Made by a program: the position numbers and the translations under genes
The notes under the pieces: model-generated
What the model was told of the DNA's origin: nothing
Seen by the model: the letters and a program-made list of their open reading frames with translations, nothing else
The model's database searches: none
Assembly: GCA_934182465.1 (NCBI GenBank)
Contig: CAKPRG010000004.1
Location: 137,957 to 201,956, forward strand
DNA from: an uncultured Clostridia bacterium
GTDB lineage: Bacteria > Bacillota > Clostridia > TANB77 > CAG-508
Direction of reading: 5' to 3'
DNA length: 64,000 nucleotides
Part shown: piece by piece, positions 60,424-64,000 of the stretch
Position numbering within the stretch: position 1 is the stretch's first letter
How the letters are laid out: the number at the start of each line of letters is the position of its first letter

Positions 60424-60945
60424 TTATTGTTCTGCATTACCAGAATTTTCAGCTGATGTAGTATTACTTGATTCAGTTGTAGTAGTATCTTCTGACGAAT
60501 TATTTACTTCTTCAACTGTTGTATTAGATGATTGTTCATCCTCACTTGTATTTTGATCAGTTACTTGTTCATTTGCAACTATAGTTTTTAATTTATCAAC
60601 ACCATATTTGTTTGCATTTTCAAATATAACATCTAATACAAAAACTATTATTGCAGTAATTAGAACAATAACAACAACTGCTGTTGTATTATTTACAAGT
60701 TGCTTTGGTGTTGGCCAAGTAACTTTTTTTAATTCTGCTTTAAAATCTTTAGCAAAGCTTTTTTTATCTTTTGCTACTTTTTTTGAATCTTTTGATGTAG
60801 TAGCTTTTTTATTTGTAGTTTTTGCTTTTGGAGATTTAGCTTCTTTCTTCTCTTCTTTAGCTTCAACTACTTTTTTTTCTTCACTAACTTTGCTAGCATC
60901 TGTTTTTACTTCTTTTTTATTATTCTTTTTTGGTTCTTTAGCCAT
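60424..60945 (-). CDS. secE: Preprotein translocase subunit SecE with long tails
   Basis: 173 residues, against 60-80 in most Firmicutes. The core is SFAKDFKAELKKVTWPTPKQLVNNTTAVVVIVLITAIIVFVLDVIF (about 63-108): the amphipathic helix and the single membrane span. The first ~60 residues are a Lys/Glu/Ala-rich cytoplasmic tail. The last ~55 (VTDQNTSEDEQSSNTTVEEV...) are a Ser/Thr/Asn/Glu-rich tail expected outside the membrane. SecE clamps SecY. It lies between rpmG and nusG. Confidence 0.94.
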   Translation of the reverse strand: MAKEPKKNNKKEVKTDASKVSEEKKVVEAKEEKKEAKSPKAKTTNKKATTSKDSKKVAKDKKSFAKDFKAELKKVTWPTPKQLVNNTTAVVVIVLITAIIVFVLDVIFENANKYGVDKLKTIVANEQVTDQNTSEDEQSSNTTVEEVNNSSEDTTTTESSNTTSAENSGNAEQ

Positions 60946-60968
60946 TATTTTTCCCCCTTAAAAGGATT

Positions 60969-61133
60969 CTATTTTGTTTCTTTGTGTGTTGTACGCTTTT
61001 TGCAGAATTTACAATACTTAACAACTTCTAGTCTTTCTGTATTGTTTCTTTTATTTTTTGATGTAACATAGTTTCTTCTTTTGCACTCTGTACATTCTAA
61101 AGTAATATTTTCTCTTGGTCCTTTTGCTGCCAT
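60969..61133 (-). CDS. rpmG: Ribosomal protein bL33
   Basis: 54 residues, short but clear: [20 protein letters not shown], then [21 protein letters not shown]. Four cysteines (CTEC, CKFC) make the zinc-ribbon L33 form. GGAGGTG precedes ATG. It heads the unit rpmG-secE-nusG-rplK-rplA, the usual order. Confidence 0.96.
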   Translation of the reverse strand: MAAKGPRENITLECTECKRRNYVTSKNKRNNTERLEVVKYCKFCKKRTTHKETK

Positions 61134-61230
61134 CTTACTACACCTCCGTTTACTATTAATGAAGCTTAATTTAATTTATTTGTTATTTTATAACGATGTG
61201 ATTGCATATATCTTGTATACACGCTTTAAT

Positions 61231-61259
61231 AATTTACCACATTTTTAGCAATATGTCAA
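61231..61259 (-). promoter_or_regulatory. Promoter of rpmG-secE-nusG-rplKA
   Basis: Minus strand TTGACA (61254-61259), a 17-base spacer and TAAATT (61231-61236), about 100 bp upstream of rpmG. Confidence 0.7.
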
Positions 61260-61317
61260 TATTTATACTGATTTTTTTCAATTTTTTTAGCTTTTTTGCA
61301 AATTAAATTTGTGCTTT

Positions 61318-62022
61318 TTATTTTTTTGTTTTTTTATTGTCTATATTCTTACTTTTTTTAGTTTTTACTTTATAATCCTTTTTATTATTAAAATTTCTTT
61401 TAGCATTTTTATTGTTATCTTTATTTTTTTGTTTTGCTTTTGTTTTCTTTTTTATAACAGAATATCCAAAGCTTCCCATTTTTTTACCTAATTGATAATA
61501 TCCACCATTAGCATATGCAATCAAATTACATTTACTAATATCAAATGCGCCTTTTTCATCTATATATTCTTTAGATGCATGTATTCCTAATACTTTTGCC
61601 ATAAACATTGTATGAGAACCTAATACTTTTGTTTCAATTACTTTACATTCTAACGAAACTGGTGATTCAGCAATCATTGGTGATTTGACAAAATCAGCTT
61701 TTTGCTTAGTCAAATTCATCTCTTTAAATTTATCAAAATCCTTACCTGATTTCACTCCACACCAATCTACAGCATAAGTTAAATTTTCATCTGTAAGGTT
61801 TATTACAAATTCTTTTGTTTCATTTATAATATTATATGAATACCTTGTAGGTCTTACTGATATATATACCATTGCTGGTTCTGTATTTAATATTCCTGTC
61901 CATGCAACAGTTATAATATTTGATTTTTCCATATTTCCGCAACTTACTAATACAGCTGGTATTGGATATACACATGTTCCTGGTTTCCAAAGAACTTTTT
62001 CATGTTTTTTTATTTTGCTCAT
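61318..62022 (-). CDS. Flavin reductase-like (flavoredoxin) protein with a basic tail
   Basis: 234 residues. The first ~188 are an FMN-binding split barrel: VLWKPGTCVYPIPAVLVSCGNMEKSNIITVAWTGILNTEPAMVYISVRPTRYSYNII and the GSHTMFMAKVLGI strand. Family members bind FMN and reduce flavins or act as electron carriers. The last ~45 residues are almost all Lys and Asn (KNIDNKKTKK at the end), a disordered basic tail likely to touch nucleic acid or membrane. It starts 3 bp after the 542-residue gene stop. Confidence 0.87.
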   Translation of the reverse strand: MSKIKKHEKVLWKPGTCVYPIPAVLVSCGNMEKSNIITVAWTGILNTEPAMVYISVRPTRYSYNIINETKEFVINLTDENLTYAVDWCGVKSGKDFDKFKEMNLTKQKADFVKSPMIAESPVSLECKVIETKVLGSHTMFMAKVLGIHASKEYIDEKGAFDISKCNLIAYANGGYYQLGKKMGSFGYSVIKKKTKAKQKNKDNNKNAKRNFNNKKDYKVKTKKSKNIDNKKTKK

Positions 62023-62025
62023 ATA

Positions 62026-63654
62026 TTATTTTTCTCCTGGTTCATCGTTAGAATCATGTCCTGCATAATCTGTAAATTTAAGTATTTTGGAATTTTTACT
62101 ATTTTGTTCTTCATGTTTTAATTGTCTGTCTTCTAAAATTTTACTTACAATCTGTTTATGATAACTTCCTATTCTTTCCATCATTTCTGGTAATTCAACT
62201 TGTTTCCTATGAGAAAAAAACTTTCCATTTTTTATCTCAATTAATTGACCATTTGCCATATTTTCTTGAATATTCAAATATTCTACATATGGATCTTCAT
62301 CTTTTATTAGTGGTTTTCTATGAATCATCTTCTTATCTATTGCTTCACTAAAATTTGAATAACCTAATCTTAAAGAAGAAACTACTTGGTCATCATTTAT
62401 GTCATTATATTCTATTATATAATTTCCATATGTTGCATTTGGATCTATTTCTTCTGTTCGAGCTTTATAAATATCTCCCAAATAAGAATAATTATTTTTT
62501 TCAACTGCATCCATTAATTCTTTAGAAAAATATATATTGGCTAAAAATTGTGTATCAACTTTTCTTGATAATATCTCTGCTTCCGAAAACAATACTAAAT
62601 GATCATTTCTTTCGCCATTTTTTTCTATTCTAGTAACTCCTACTATATCTTTATCAGTATTGTATACTGGTCTTCCATCTGGATTTTTTGGAGTTGGTGG
62701 TAAAAACATACTTTGACAAATATATTTACCATATCCATATGCTAAAATTTCTGCTCCAGTTTCATCTTTTCCAGTATAAATTACTTTTGGTTGTCTAGAC
62801 ATAAAAATTTGCCATTTGTATGGTGCTTCCATAGATTTACGTCCCATACTATTTCTAAATCTTTCTATTTTTCGTAATATCATTTCATATGGATCTGTTG
62901 TATTTTTAGTAAAAACACCATCTTTAACTTTACTTCTTAATAGTACTTCATTTAGTTCATGGCTTAACTTTTCAGAAATAATACGATCTTTTTCTTCAAA
63001 TGAATTTATATCTGGTAGAATTTTCCATCTATCTAAATCTGATTGTTTAAATTTTCCTTCATTTAAAAATTTAACATCTAATAAATCTCTACCTTTGGCT
63101 GTTGCTATTTTTTCATAGGCAGTATCCATTCTTTCTAAAAATTCTTTATATTTTAGTAAATTATTATATTTATTACTTGTTTTTTCTACCATTAAATCAC
63201 TATTTTCATATTCTTCAATATCTGAATTAACCTTGCTTAACATTTCTTCTATTTCTTCATGTGGATTAATATACATAGCAGATTGAATAACTTTCTTTTT
63301 TCCATTCAATTCACACTTTACAAGTTCAATAAGATTCGAAACTCTCGATAATACAAATAAATCTATAATTTTTGGCATATCCTTTGCAACTAAAATATTA
63401 GCATCATCTTTATTTGGAATTTTTGTTGAGGCTTCTACTAATTCTTCTTTCAATTTTAAAGTATTTAAATATTCTTCTGAATGTTTGTCTTCAATTTTTT
63501 CTAATTGAGAATCTAATCTGAAAATAACAGTAGGAACTCTATATTTAAGAATTTCATCATAATCTGCAGTTCCTATTTGTTTGCTTTTTATATTTATGTT
63601 AGCATCCATACTAAAAAAATTATATGGATTTGCTGAATTAACATCTAGATTCAT
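62026..63654 (-). CDS. 542-residue protein, unknown
   Basis: I do not recognise this family. ATG after GGAAGGA. There is no signal or membrane segment. A helical N-terminal half (RLDSQLEKIEDKHSEEYLNTLKLKEELVEA; EEIEEMLSKVNSDIEEYENSDLM) precedes a mixed part with YKWQIFMSRQPKVIYTGKDETGAEILAYGYGKYICQSMFLPPTPKNPDGRPVYNTD, which looks like a compact beta-rich domain. A charged helical end follows. It lies between a 5S rRNA gene and the flavin reductase gene. Confidence 0.65.
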   Translation of the reverse strand: MNLDVNSANPYNFFSMDANINIKSKQIGTADYDEILKYRVPTVIFRLDSQLEKIEDKHSEEYLNTLKLKEELVEASTKIPNKDDANILVAKDMPKIIDLFVLSRVSNLIELVKCELNGKKKVIQSAMYINPHEEIEEMLSKVNSDIEEYENSDLMVEKTSNKYNNLLKYKEFLERMDTAYEKIATAKGRDLLDVKFLNEGKFKQSDLDRWKILPDINSFEEKDRIISEKLSHELNEVLLRSKVKDGVFTKNTTDPYEMILRKIERFRNSMGRKSMEAPYKWQIFMSRQPKVIYTGKDETGAEILAYGYGKYICQSMFLPPTPKNPDGRPVYNTDKDIVGVTRIEKNGERNDHLVLFSEAEILSRKVDTQFLANIYFSKELMDAVEKNNYSYLGDIYKARTEEIDPNATYGNYIIEYNDINDDQVVSSLRLGYSNFSEAIDKKMIHRKPLIKDEDPYVEYLNIQENMANGQLIEIKNGKFFSHRKQVELPEMMERIGSYHKQIVSKILEDRQLKHEEQNSKNSKILKFTDYAGHDSNDEPGEK

Positions 63655-63927
63655 ATTGATATATTCCTTCCTTTGTATATATGAATTATATTTATTTATA
63701 CAAAAATTGTCAATATCTACTATATAAGAATATATAATAAAAAAAATTAGAAATTAAAAATATTGTAGATATAATGTTTAATTTATAAAATAATAAGTAA
63801 TAATTTTGTTTATAGCAGTACTCTATATAATTTTTAAATTTATTCTTATTATTTGTTAAATCTACTAATTTATAATATTTCTAATTTCTAATTTCTATAT
63901 CTTACTATATTTATAAAAATAAAAAAA
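63655..63927. other. AT-rich spacer between the 5S rRNA and the 542-residue gene
   Basis: About 270 bp, nearly all A and T, with repeated short words (AATTTCTAATTTCTA). No gene, clear terminator or tRNA recognised; a promoter for the downstream gene is likely but cannot be picked out with confidence. Confidence 0.4.
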
Positions 63928-64000
63928 CTGGCGACTTCCTATTTTCCCAGCAGGGTAACCCGCAAGTATCTTCGGCACTAAGGAGCTTGACTTCTGTGTT
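63928..64000 (-). rRNA. rrf: 5S ribosomal RNA, partial (3' portion)
   Basis: On the minus strand the window edge reads AACACAGAAGTCAAGCTCC, then TTAGTGCCGAAGATACTTGC, GGGTTACCCTGCTGGGAAAA and TAGGAAGTCGCCAG. These are the conserved loop B to 3' end of bacterial 5S rRNA. About 73 of ~117 bases are inside; the 5' part is beyond the window. Probably the end of an rRNA operon transcribed leftward. Confidence 0.95.

Noticed and set aside
60969..61133. Suspected frameshift in rpmG
   Set aside because: Careful re-reading of the bases gives an uninterrupted 54-residue L33 with both cysteine pairs.

Overview
The window is very AT-rich DNA from a spore-forming, low-GC Firmicute of the Clostridia type. 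The evidence is a spoVAC-spoVAD-spoVAE operon, spoIIID, yunB, a SipL-like LysM/DUF3794 protein, veg, class III fructose bisphosphatase, ferredoxin-dependent ketoacid oxidoreductase (porCDAB), L10/L13/L20/L21-type ribosomal leaders and a Gram-positive type IV pilus operon. The species cannot be named from sequence alone. An uncultured gut or anaerobic Clostridia member is my inference. Most genes are on the minus strand, pointing away from a partial 5S rRNA gene at the right edge.

Layout. (1) 1-6.9 kb is accessory: an Rpn-type PD-(D/E)XK protein, a MITE-like inverted-repeat element, a small membrane protein, a pilin-headed leucine-rich-repeat (LRR) protein split by a one-base frameshift, a small XRE regulator, two related hairpin elements and a promoter-driven rod-like RNA candidate. 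(2) 7.1-17.0 kb is a compact type IV pilus operon, in transcription order pilM-pilN fusion, pilO, a PilP-like candidate, pilA, pilD, a second prepilin, pilB, pilT, pilC; fbp lies upstream of it. (3) 19.2-22.5 kb on the plus strand holds dodecin, spoVAC, spoVAD (frameshifted at its last codons), spoVAE and a YgjP-like metallopeptidase, with a dispersed repeat inserted between spoVAD and spoVAE. (4) 23.4-34.6 kb is housekeeping: leuS, mazF without a visible antitoxin, dusB, rodA, minE (with a very long acidic tail), minD and por. (5) 35-43 kb holds an NMN adenylyltransferase-like gene, a TIGR01212-type radical SAM gene, an FGE-like surface protein, and ribosomal units rplU-rpmA, infC-rpmI-rplT and rplM-rpsI. 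(6) 43.5-47.5 kb is a sporulation and regulatory block (ttcA-like, spoIIID, veg, sipL-like, yunB). (7) 47.5-57 kb holds rusA-like, an alpha-amylase family enzyme, HIT, coiled-coil and HD genes, and a second cluster pairing a prepilin with LRR proteins. (8) 57.4-61.1 kb is rpmG-secE-nusG-rplK-rplA-rplJ-rplL. A flavin reductase, an unrecognised 542-residue protein and the 5S gene follow.

Systems view. The pilus operon supplies two ATPases, a platform protein, a PilMN/PilO alignment complex, a peptidase and pilins. Two further prepilin-like genes outside it are each linked to LRR proteins, suggesting that this organism displays or accompanies pili with LRR modules. Several short dispersed sequence families occupy the intergenic spaces: a ~140-160 bp repeat with three long copies and one fragment, a terminator-associated repeat with two copies, and a hairpin element with two covarying copies. 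These are the least explained part of the window. The two single-base frameshifts (pilin-LRR and spoVAD) could be real or assembly errors. No CRISPR array and no tRNA gene were found.
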